Source: an uncultured Atopobium sp. (lineage in GTDB: Bacteria; Actinomycetota; Coriobacteriia; Coriobacteriales; Atopobiaceae). From it: DNA of 64,000 bases. Of the stretch, positions 53,452-60,736 are shown in pieces. The translations under genes were made by a program, and so were the position numbers. Under the pieces are notes generated by a model. It saw only the letters and a list, made by a program, of their open reading frames with translations, made no database searches and was not told the DNA's origin. Location: NCBI GenBank assembly GCA_946997485.1, contig CAMPVF010000001.1, forward strand, positions 1 to 64,000. Reading direction: 5' to 3'. Numbering within the stretch: the stretch's first letter is position 1; every line of letters begins with the position of its first letter.

Positions 53452-54693
53452 CTAGATAAGCGAAATAGGCTCATCGGATGCAGCGCTATATTCCTTATCT
53501 TCGTGCTCATGCAAGCCACAGAAGCGACTGTTTGGACGAGCCATATTGCGGCATTGTCCTTGTTCGCCTTCAAACTCACAACGATGCTCCGATTCAATTG
53601 TTTCGGGAACCTGCTTCATTGTGTCTAGTTCGTGCAGTATATCGGCTGCAAGGGATTCGTTTTTAATGTCAATGTGCATGCCCGTAAGCGACGCAGCAAG
53701 GCGCGCGTTTTGGCCGCCCTTACCAATCGCCAACGACAGCTGATCATCAGGCACGATAACAGTGGCATGGTTGTGCTCTTCATCAACCAATACACGCGTA
53801 ACAGTTGCGGGCGAAAGTGCGCTGGCTACATTTTGGGCTGGATCGTCGTACCATTGCACTACGTCCACGCGCTCGCCACGCAGCTCGCTTACCACCGTGC
53901 GCACACGTGCGCCCTTAGGGCCAACGCAGGCGCCAACGGGGTCGAGATGCGGATCTTGCGAGCTTACCGCGATTTTTGAACGCACGCCTGCATCACGGGC
54001 AACCGAGCGAATGGTTACCACGCCATCATAAATTTCGGGAACTTCAAGCTCAAATAGACGGCTGATAAGCTCACGGCGCGCACGTGAAACAACAATTGAA
54101 GGACGCTGACGCTCGCCGCGCACAGGCGCCGACGTGCTACTTGGGTTGCGCACATCCACGATAAGCGCATGTAAGCGCTGGTTGTGCACGTAATACTCGT
54201 GAGGCGGACGCTCATTGCGCTCCTCAGGATAGCGGTGTGGGTCGAAGTATGGCAACTCAGCCTCAACACCGTCGCGAATTTTAATAATTGCAAAATCGGA
54301 CGTTGTTTGCAGCACGGTACCCGTAATAAGGTCGCCAATTCGGTTAGAAAACTCCTCGTAAATTTGCTGACGCTGCGAGTTGCGAATAATTTCGGCAAGC
54401 TCCTGCTTTACATGCTGAACAACAAGACGACTCGCCTCTTTTGGCGTAACGTCGCGCTCTTCAAAGTCTTCGTACTCGCCCGTTTGCTCGTCGGGCTCGC
54501 CTTTTGGCACAAGCTCATACACATACACCTTACCGGTTGCGCGGTCGATGGTAACACGCGCGCCGTACTCAAGGTGCAGGATGTCTGCGTAGTTTTTTGC
54601 AAGCGTTTGCTCAAGACGGTCGATGATGTACAGTTCGTCCAAGTGCGTTTTCTTGCAGATGTCAATAAGTGCTTCTACCATATTTGATGCCAT
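53452..54693 (-). CDS. nusA: transcription factor NusA with an unusual Cys/His C-terminus
   Basis: 413 residues. Controls pausing, termination and antitermination. N-terminal domain, S1 domain about 125-200 (RIGDLITGTVLQ), KH1 with CVGPKGARVRTVVSEL near 260, KH2 with IGKGGQNARLA near 325. Instead of acidic repeats the tail ends with C-x7-C-x10-C-x2-H (residues about 378-402; RCEFEGEQGQC then FCGLHE), which could bind zinc. No separate ylxR gene lies between nusA and infB. Start ATG 54693 is behind GGGG. Confidence 0.93.
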   Translation of the reverse strand: MASNMVEALIDICKKTHLDELYIIDRLEQTLAKNYADILHLEYGARVTIDRATGKVYVYELVPKGEPDEQTGEYEDFEERDVTPKEASRLVVQHVKQELAEIIRNSQRQQIYEEFSNRIGDLITGTVLQTTSDFAIIKIRDGVEAELPYFDPHRYPEERNERPPHEYYVHNQRLHALIVDVRNPSSTSAPVRGERQRPSIVVSRARRELISRLFELEVPEIYDGVVTIRSVARDAGVRSKIAVSSQDPHLDPVGACVGPKGARVRTVVSELRGERVDVVQWYDDPAQNVASALSPATVTRVLVDEEHNHATVIVPDDQLSLAIGKGGQNARLAASLTGMHIDIKNESLAADILHELDTMKQVPETIESEHRCEFEGEQGQCRNMARPNSRFCGLHEHEDKEYSAASDEPISLI

Positions 54694-54747
54694 TATCATT
54701 CCCCTTCGTGAACGGTTGTGGTTGCGTTGATGCGTACGGTGGTGTGC

Positions 54748-55221
54748 CTAAAACTCAGGCTTAATGGTGCACGAAACAATGGTGTCTCGTGGGAATTGCA
54801 TGCTTTCGCCATCAACAACAACGGTTACAACGTCGTTGTCATCAATGCCGCAAAGCTCGCCAGAAAAACGCTTCCTACCTTCGGTATTGTTAGTTTGAAG
54901 CTGCACCGTTTCGTGAGCAAAGCGCTCAAAATCGTGATGCTTGCGAAGCGGGCGCGCAAGACCGGGCGACGAAACCTCAAGCGTGTAGGAACCTTCGATG
55001 GGATCCATCTCGTCTAGCGTGGCGTTTATCCACTCGTGCTGCTGCGCTACCTCATCTAAGCTGATGGTAGGCAACGATTCGTCGGCGTTATCGATACGCA
55101 AACGAATAATTGGTGCACGAGAAGAGCCTGCAATTTCTACATCGACAATATCAATGCCGTGTGCAGGTGCTGCCTGTTCTAATGCAGATAGAAGCGCCGT
55201 ACGTAAGGCTTCTGGTGTCAT
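54748..55221 (-). CDS. rimP: ribosome maturation factor RimP
   Basis: 157 residues, normal. N-terminal alpha/beta domain with DIVDVEIAG near 24, then EVSSPGLARPL near 85 and the C-terminal Sm-like fold. Needed for 30S maturation. The start ATG 55221 has GAGGGCGAG upstream. First gene of rimP-nusA-infB-rbfA. A promoter could not be placed in the ~430-base spacer upstream. Confidence 0.93.
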   Translation of the reverse strand: MTPEALRTALLSALEQAAPAHGIDIVDVEIAGSSRAPIIRLRIDNADESLPTISLDEVAQQHEWINATLDEMDPIEGSYTLEVSSPGLARPLRKHHDFERFAHETVQLQTNNTEGRKRFSGELCGIDDNDVVTVVVDGESMQFPRDTIVSCTIKPEF

Positions 55222-55367
55222 CGCTCGCCCTCTTTTCCTTGGTGGAGTGGCACGATTGTACGAGTTTGCCGGTTGCATGTGCGGTGTGCCGCGTGCATGT
55301 GCGGTTGCGTTTGCAGTTGCGTTTGCAAGCGTGCGGGCATGCGTCGTGCATCGTGTCGTTACATATT

Positions 55368-55401
55368 AAAAGGAAGCGGGGCAATTGCTCACCCCACTTC
55401 C
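55368..55401 (-). terminator. hairpin in the 431-bp spacer upstream of rimP
   Basis: GGAAGTGGGG (55401-55392) pairs with CCCCGCTTCC (55381-55372), nine or ten pairs, followed by TTTT. Probably ends transcription from the unknown membrane-protein gene that stops at 55653. The remainder of 55222-55652 contains a near-repeat of GCAAACGCAACT (around 55305-55330) and no gene I can support. Confidence 0.6.
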
Positions 55402-55652
55402 TTTCAAAAAGTCGAATATTACAGGAGATATAGTACCATACTGCAGGAATTTATACAATATATGCACAATTACATGTGCACAATACAAGCAACTCGAAGG
55501 TACATTATGCACATACCGCATGAATAAAGTTTCCAATGGTAATCAGGCGCACGCAGTTTTGATGCCGAGTGCGTTTTAATGGATTTTTGAAACCGGCTCA
55601 CTGCTTACAAAAAAGTTGAGCGATATTAGAAAAGTGCCCTATTATATGGATG

Positions 55653-56957
55653 TTACTTTTGCTCGGTTGCATCCATTGGTAGGTAGTAGATTTTACCATC
55701 TTTAGATATGAGCTGGACGTCTTCGTCATACAAGTCAGAAGCGATGCCCGAAGACTCAATCAACTTGGTTGAAGCCTGGGTAGTTATCATGCTCGCTGTT
55801 TTTTCATCAATCGCTTTAAAATTAAAGTCATGATTGAATAATCCTGGTATAAAATGAATCGCACCATCGAGACCAGCTCTTTTACGCCTAGCTTCATCAG
55901 TATCAATACCCAACCGTTTTACAGATGTTAAATGCCACTCGGTCAAAGACGCTTGAGTATCTTGAACGTGCTTTGTATAAATTGGTAATAGCGCTACGCA
56001 CTGTTCTTTTGAGACATTCCCCAGATGAAGTGCATATTTCAAGTCGGATAATCTATAAAGAACATTAAGTAACGCTTGCTGGTAGGTATACCAACTGTGT
56101 GCTTCTTTTAATGCTTTTTCATAAGCGTTATAATCCAGGTCACTTTTCTGTGAACAACTCTTCAAGGTTAAGTTTACCTGCCCAAGCAATTGTGTACATT
56201 CTTCTTCTAGGTTATTCAACTGATTAATCTTCGACTGTCTCAACTCATCATTCTCAAGTATCTCTGCTTGAAAATCGGCAATTTTCACAATATGAGCAAT
56301 GAGTGAAAATACGCGACTTTCAAACTCGTTGTTTTGGAAATCAGATATTTTTGAAATGTCAGTACTAAGCTTGTTTAAACTTATATGTATTTGTGACATG
56401 TAATACTGCCCGACAACTAACGATGCAAGTTGCATAGCTGGCGCGATGGCATTCGCTAAAGCTATTCCTCCTTGAGAATGACATGGCACCAAATTTGCGT
56501 GGCCCTGAATTTTATTAGCATCACGATAAAATCCACGAACCGCACCGCTCATAACTCGAGAATTGGTAAGTTTAGCACCAGCTGGAATTATGGCGCGATA
56601 CAGAACTTCGCCTTTTGCGTCTGAGCCGTGAAGCGCATTGTAATCTGATAGACCGGCTTGCGCCAACGCAGGAATAAGATTCGATATACGTGTCAGAACA
56701 TTGTTATCGGTTATTTCTACCAACTTACTCTTATCCGTAAACGCTTCTACAGGAAGTGTTTCTACCTGAATAACAAGGTCATTGGGCTTTTCGTTTGATT
56801 GAGATAGTTTAGCAGTGTGCTGCGTAATTACCATGCCATTGTTACCATCAGATGGAGGTTCATCTACTGGAACACTTATTTTCTGTCTTCTATAAATGAA
56901 CAAGAGAATGATGGCTATCACTGCTGCGACACATATTTCAAGGGCAAAATTATCCAT
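55653..56957 (-). CDS. membrane-anchored protein of unknown function
   Basis: About 434 residues, family not recognised. One N-terminal membrane helix (about 5-25, then RRQK), so the bulk is cytosolic or surface depending on orientation. Residues 80-150 look globular, with a Gly/Ala-rich segment (GIALANAIAPAMQLASLVVGQ) near 165-185, then ~200 residues of mainly helical, Gln/Leu/Ser-rich, probably coiled-coil sequence, and a short C-terminal beta-like end (DGKIYYLP). The gene is AT-richer than its neighbours and stands alone between the rimP and whiA clusters, suggesting acquisition. I chose ATG 56957 so that the helix is N-terminal; the frame is open to 57056. Confidence 0.55.
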   Translation of the reverse strand: MDNFALEICVAAVIAIILLFIYRRQKISVPVDEPPSDGNNGMVITQHTAKLSQSNEKPNDLVIQVETLPVEAFTDKSKLVEITDNNVLTRISNLIPALAQAGLSDYNALHGSDAKGEVLYRAIIPAGAKLTNSRVMSGAVRGFYRDANKIQGHANLVPCHSQGGIALANAIAPAMQLASLVVGQYYMSQIHISLNKLSTDISKISDFQNNEFESRVFSLIAHIVKIADFQAEILENDELRQSKINQLNNLEEECTQLLGQVNLTLKSCSQKSDLDYNAYEKALKEAHSWYTYQQALLNVLYRLSDLKYALHLGNVSKEQCVALLPIYTKHVQDTQASLTEWHLTSVKRLGIDTDEARRKRAGLDGAIHFIPGLFNHDFNFKAIDEKTASMITTQASTKLIESSGIASDLYDEDVQLISKDGKIYYLPMDATEQK

Positions 56958-57056
56958 TTGCGAAGCTCTTTCTTCCGCTAGCCAATTAATACGCATGAAA
57001 GACTTTTGTACAACAAGCCTTGGCAACACTGACGTATATCTTACAGTAACGTTCAT

Positions 57057-57650
57057 CCTATCGGCATGACAACATATTGCTAGGATGTTGCATTACAATT
57101 TTAAAGTGTAATATAAACGCAAAAGTTTAGTAACGTCCGCTCGCCCAGCCGCATCCCCTCCACAAAAACGCGCCGTTTTGCGGGTTGTGCAAGACGGCGC
57201 ACTCATTGCTCTTCTGACTTCTTTGCTTTCAGCAGTAAATTCAGGTTGTATGCAAATAGCAGGCGCCTGGGGGCTGTTTTGATGTAAAGTTACGCGTTTA
57301 TAGACATGCGTATTTGAATGAAAAACGTGTGTTGCTGGGAGCTGTTCTATTTTGAAGTTTCGCGTTGAAAAGACACACGGTTGCAATGCATAAACGCGGA
57401 TAGCGGAGAGCTTTGTTGTAGCGAAGTTTCGCGTTAGCGCACTTCGCTTACAACAAAGCGCCTATCCGCGTTACGACTGTGAAAGTCATTTGCCTGCTTT
57501 GCACCTCCATACGCGCACTTCGAAATTGAGTAGCGTCAGCGCACGTTACACGCCTGAGTACACGCGCATACGCGCACTCCACATCAAAACCGCATGCGCG
57601 TGCTTTACATCAACAAAGTTTTTGTAGGTTATTTACTGGTTACAGCGTCC
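57057..57650. other. 594-bp spacer without a clear gene
   Basis: Between the unknown membrane-protein gene and whiA. A 97-codon minus frame (57093-57386) has no SD and no recognisable family; it is doubtful. GAAGTTTCGCGTT and related short motifs recur (57354, 57423), and one large inverted repeat dominates (57395-57470). The region looks like a repeat-type intergenic element. Confidence 0.5.
57395..57470. repeat. large imperfect inverted repeat (about 30-bp arms)
   Basis: Left arm 57395-57427 and right arm 57441-57470 match over CGCGGATAG, then GCTTTGTTGTA and GCGAAGT, with only a small internal bulge and a 13-base loop. No T run follows on either strand, so it is not a typical terminator. 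It could be a REP-like element or a structured RNA. Confidence 0.75.
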
Positions 57651-58721
57651 TTACGTGTGGGACGCTCGCGCAAGCTCCTGCAATCGACAAAGACGATGGT
57701 ACATTGCCGATTTTGACGCACGCGGCACAACATACTCGCCCAGCTCGGCAAGCGACACATCGGGATGCTGCAGCCGCGCCGTACAAAATTGCTCAAGCGC
57801 ACCCGTAAGCTCAGCCGGCGTATACATCGCCTGCACACGCTTAATAACCTCAATTTGCTCAAGCGCTGAAGCAGAACTGCGTGCCTGATTGGCAAGCTCG
57901 GCATTTACACGCCTGTTAACATCGTTTTTTACGTGCTTAAACTTGCGCACGCCCTCAAACGCACGCGCAATAGTGTGCACGCCCAAAAAATTCAAAAACC
58001 GCACCATGCTATCAAAGCTTTTAATGTAAAGCGCAATGGTTGTTTTGCGCTGATTGAGCTTAAACGTAATACCAACCTTGTCAGCAAGTTGTACAATACC
58101 CTGCGCAAACGCAAGCGACGTGGCAGCAATTTCGAGATGCGATGTTGTGCGCGGATCGGCTATAAACCCGCCCGCCATAAAACAGCCACGCAAAAACGCC
58201 TGCTTACAGCAGGTATGCGTAAGCAGTGCCCACGGCACGTCGCGGTGGAGCGTGCCAGTAGCGGTAAGAATTTGCAGCTGCGACAAATAGCTATCCATGC
58301 GCGGCTGCGTAGGAATTTGAATCATGTAGTTGCGCGTTTTGTGCAGGTTGGAATGGCGCACCGTAAGGTACGTTTCCATATTAAACAGCTTATGGCTCAG
58401 GTTAATAACCAATCGTGCAATAACGCCCGTTTCGGTTGAGATAATAAGCGACGGCACAAGGGTTCGAGCACCACCCATCCCGCGCGTGGCGCTATCGCCC
58501 GCTCGATCGACCGCACGATCGCCCGCGCCCGCAGCGTCTGCGGCACCACCTGCGGCAATGCCGCCTGGCTCGCCTACACCAGCAACCTGACGCGAAGCCA
58601 CCTGCTCCAACGACAAACTCCCGCAAATGCGAATAATGCCTGATAACAGGGCATATTCACAGGAAGGACAGCCCGGCGTAATACGTGATAGTTCATCTTT
58701 AACCGACGCGGTAAATGACAT
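57651..58721 (-). CDS. whiA: DNA-binding protein WhiA
   Basis: 356 residues. Transcription regulator of sporulation or division in Gram-positive bacteria. N-terminal start MSFTASVKDELSRI and GCPSCEYALLSGIIRICGSL fit; then the LAGLIDADG-like fold with AFLRGCFMAGGFIADP near 170, and the C-terminal HTH with SLAELGEYV......SAMYHRL near 325. A low-complexity insertion of Gly/Ala/Asp/Arg repeats is at about 47-85 (DNA rich in GATCG units). Stop falls 16 bases from nothing on the minus side; rapZ is upstream by 17 bases. Confidence 0.95.
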   Translation of the reverse strand: MSFTASVKDELSRITPGCPSCEYALLSGIIRICGSLSLEQVASRQVAGVGEPGGIAAGGAADAAGAGDRAVDRAGDSATRGMGGARTLVPSLIISTETGVIARLVINLSHKLFNMETYLTVRHSNLHKTRNYMIQIPTQPRMDSYLSQLQILTATGTLHRDVPWALLTHTCCKQAFLRGCFMAGGFIADPRTTSHLEIAATSLAFAQGIVQLADKVGITFKLNQRKTTIALYIKSFDSMVRFLNFLGVHTIARAFEGVRKFKHVKNDVNRRVNAELANQARSSASALEQIEVIKRVQAMYTPAELTGALEQFCTARLQHPDVSLAELGEYVVPRASKSAMYHRLCRLQELARASHT

Positions 58722-58738
58722 GCGAGCACCTTTACTGG

Positions 58739-59764
58739 TTAGTGCTGCTCATCGGTGTGCGTGCGAGCATTGCCCGCAAGATGCAAATCGCGATGAGAAA
58801 CAACAACGTTGTACTGTTTGGTGCTTAGGTATTCTGCGGTTTTCTCGGCAATCGCAACACTTCTGTGCTGACCTCCCGTGCAGCCAATACCAATGGAAAG
58901 CTGGGTTTTACCTTCGGCAATATACCCCGGCATAACCACGTCGAGCAAATTAAACCACGCCACCATAAAGCGTTTGGTAACTTCGTTATGAAGCACAAAG
59001 TTGGCAACCTGCGGATCTTTGCCCGTAAGCGTGCGCATAACCGGGTCGTAAAACGGATTGGGCAAAAAGCGCACGTCGATAACCACGTCGGCCTCGATAG
59101 GCGCACCGTACTTAAACCCAAACGAAAACACGTTAACGCCGAGCAGCTGAATTTCTGATTTGTCGCTGTAGTGCGTGCGAATGAGCGTGCGCAGCGCCTG
59201 CGTGCGCAAATGCGACGTGTCGATAATAAGGTCGGCACGGCTGCGAACACCCTCAAGCTGCTTTCGCTCACGAGCGAGCGCGTGCGTAATGTGCTCACCG
59301 GCATGCGCAAGCGGATGGCGGCGGCGCGTTTCGGAATAGCGGCGAATTAAAATGTCGTCCGCACAATCCAAAAACAGCACCTGCACGCTAAACGATGCAA
59401 CTTTAAGCTGGTCTAATGCGTCGAGAAGCTCATCAAACAACCCCTGGCTGCGCAAATCGCAGGTAACCGCAAGATGCCGACTTGCACCCGTATTTATGCC
59501 TACTACCTGCGCCAAGCTCAAAATGAGGCGCGGCGGCAAATTGTCGATGCAATAGTAGCCCATATCCTCAAACACGTGAAGCGCCTGCGTGCGCCCGCTA
59601 CCCGACATGCCCGTAATAACAACAACGTCGGGAATGTGCAGGGTGAGTGTACTGGCAGCGGCGTTTGGTTCGCGTGATGCGCCTTGTGTGCCTGAAACGC
59701 CTTGCGCGCTCGGATTACTCGGATTACTCGCATTACGTGCAGCTCCATGAGATGGGTGTGACAT
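58739..59764 (-). CDS. rapZ: RNase adapter protein RapZ (P-loop)
   Basis: 341 residues. Nucleotide-binding regulator. Walker A GMSGSGRTQAL near 53, DMGYYCIDNLPP near 67, a Walker-B-like LFLDCADDILIRRYSETRR near 120, and the C-terminal GCTGGQHRSVAIAE near 305. N-terminal ~40 residues are a Ser/Asn/Pro and Gly-rich repeat (Asn-Pro-Ser units, 9-bp repeats at 59711-59737). The SD AAGGTAGGA lies in a tandem repeat array upstream. The link to RNase E control is known from E. coli only. Confidence 0.93.
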   Translation of the reverse strand: MSHPSHGAARNASNPSNPSAQGVSGTQGASREPNAAASTLTLHIPDVVVITGMSGSGRTQALHVFEDMGYYCIDNLPPRLILSLAQVVGINTGASRHLAVTCDLRSQGLFDELLDALDQLKVASFSVQVLFLDCADDILIRRYSETRRRHPLAHAGEHITHALARERKQLEGVRSRADLIIDTSHLRTQALRTLIRTHYSDKSEIQLLGVNVFSFGFKYGAPIEADVVIDVRFLPNPFYDPVMRTLTGKDPQVANFVLHNEVTKRFMVAWFNLLDVVMPGYIAEGKTQLSIGIGCTGGQHRSVAIAEKTAEYLSTKQYNVVVSHRDLHLAGNARTHTDEQH

Positions 59765-59766
59765 TC

Positions 59767-59832
59767 GCTATCCTACCTTGGCTTTCCTACCTTAGCTTTT
59801 CTACCTTAGCTATCCTACCTTAGCTTTCCTAC
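59767..59832. repeat. 4.7 tandem 14-bp repeats carrying the rapZ ribosome-binding site
   Basis: Units of 14 bases at 59767-59780, 59781-59794, 59795-59808, 59809-59822 and 59823-59832 (partial). On the transcribed minus strand each unit contains AAGGTAG(G/A)A(T/A)AG-type sequence, an SD-like motif. The last one, next to the rapZ start, is its SD; the first overlaps the nanE stop codon (TAG). Confidence 0.9.
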
Positions 59833-60527
59833 TGTTGCATAGCAGCAACAAACCACTTCGTAAGGCTCGTTGGGTGCGTAATACCGGTGCCAACCACAAC
59901 CGACCACGCGCCTGCCTGATTGGCCGCGGCAGCGTCGGCGGGCGTGTGCACGTGTCCCTCGCAAATAATGGGTACATCGGGAAATTCACGTGTTGCCTGC
60001 TCAAGAAGGGCAATATCGGGGCCTTCGTCCATGGTGGTGTTAATTGCCGCTTTGTTGTGCGACAGCGTAGTGGAAATAAAATCAAAGCCAAGCGCAACGG
60101 CACGACGGATGTCGTCGATGGTCATACAATCGGCCATAAGCAAGCATTCACACTGCTTGCGTGCCTCGTGCAATGTTTGTTCTAGCGTGCGACCATCGGG
60201 ACGCGGGCGGCTGGTGGCATCAAACGCCACAACATCGGCACCTGCATGTGCGCATGCAATAATATGCCGCAGCGTAGGCGTAATATACACGCCGTCGTGA
60301 CCCTCTTTCCACAAACCAAACACCGGCACGTCAACGCGACCTTTAATGGCGGCAATATCAGCCAAGCCCTGACACCTAATAGCGCACGCGCCGCCTTCCT
60401 CGCATGCCTGCGCCATCTGCGCCATAGTTTCGGGGTGACGCAAAGGCTCGCCGGGGTAGGCTTGCACGCTCACGATAAGCTTGTGGTGAATTGCTTCTTT
60501 AATAGCTGATAGGTCTGCTACACGCAT
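59829..60527 (-). CDS. nanE: N-acetylmannosamine-6-phosphate 2-epimerase
   Basis: 232 residues, TIM barrel. Converts ManNAc-6-P to GlcNAc-6-P in sialic acid catabolism. LIVSVQAYPGEPL near 20, GLWKEGHDGVYITP near 70 (catalytic Lys region), VAFDATSRPRPDG near 110 and CEGHVHTP near 185. The start ATG 60527 has GAAGG upstream; the upstream open frame has no SD. Partner nan genes (lyase, kinase) are not in the window, so its placement between uvrC and rapZ is odd. The 209-base spacer to uvrC contains no gene. Confidence 0.94.
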   Translation of the reverse strand: MRVADLSAIKEAIHHKLIVSVQAYPGEPLRHPETMAQMAQACEEGGACAIRCQGLADIAAIKGRVDVPVFGLWKEGHDGVYITPTLRHIIACAHAGADVVAFDATSRPRPDGRTLEQTLHEARKQCECLLMADCMTIDDIRRAVALGFDFISTTLSHNKAAINTTMDEGPDIALLEQATREFPDVPIICEGHVHTPADAAAANQAGAWSVVVGTGITHPTSLTKWFVAAMQQ

Positions 60528-60736
60528 AGGTACCTTCTTTTTTCGTGAGTTACAACGGTGCCCAACAAGGGCATCTCCATCGTAGCGCAAAAACGGCAGC
60601 AGCGTATAACGCGGGCGATAAAACACATCGCCACACGTGCAAATTCTGCAGAGCGCACACATCCTTCCCGCGTGCCACACGCACCCGCACACGGGCGCAC
60701 TACCTGCGCCGCACGCGCGCACGCCGCACGTGCCAT

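Noticed and set aside
52298..53628. Several long plus-strand frames across infB and nusA
   Set aside because: Low-complexity Ala/Lys/Glu coding in infB opens the other frames; no start signals.
57093..57386. 97-codon minus frame in the spacer upstream of whiA
   Set aside because: No SD, composition of a repeat region and motifs shared with the adjacent hairpin; probably not translated.
59767..59832. Tandem repeat considered as a CRISPR array
   Set aside because: Units are 14 bp and contiguous without spacers; no cas genes anywhere in the window.
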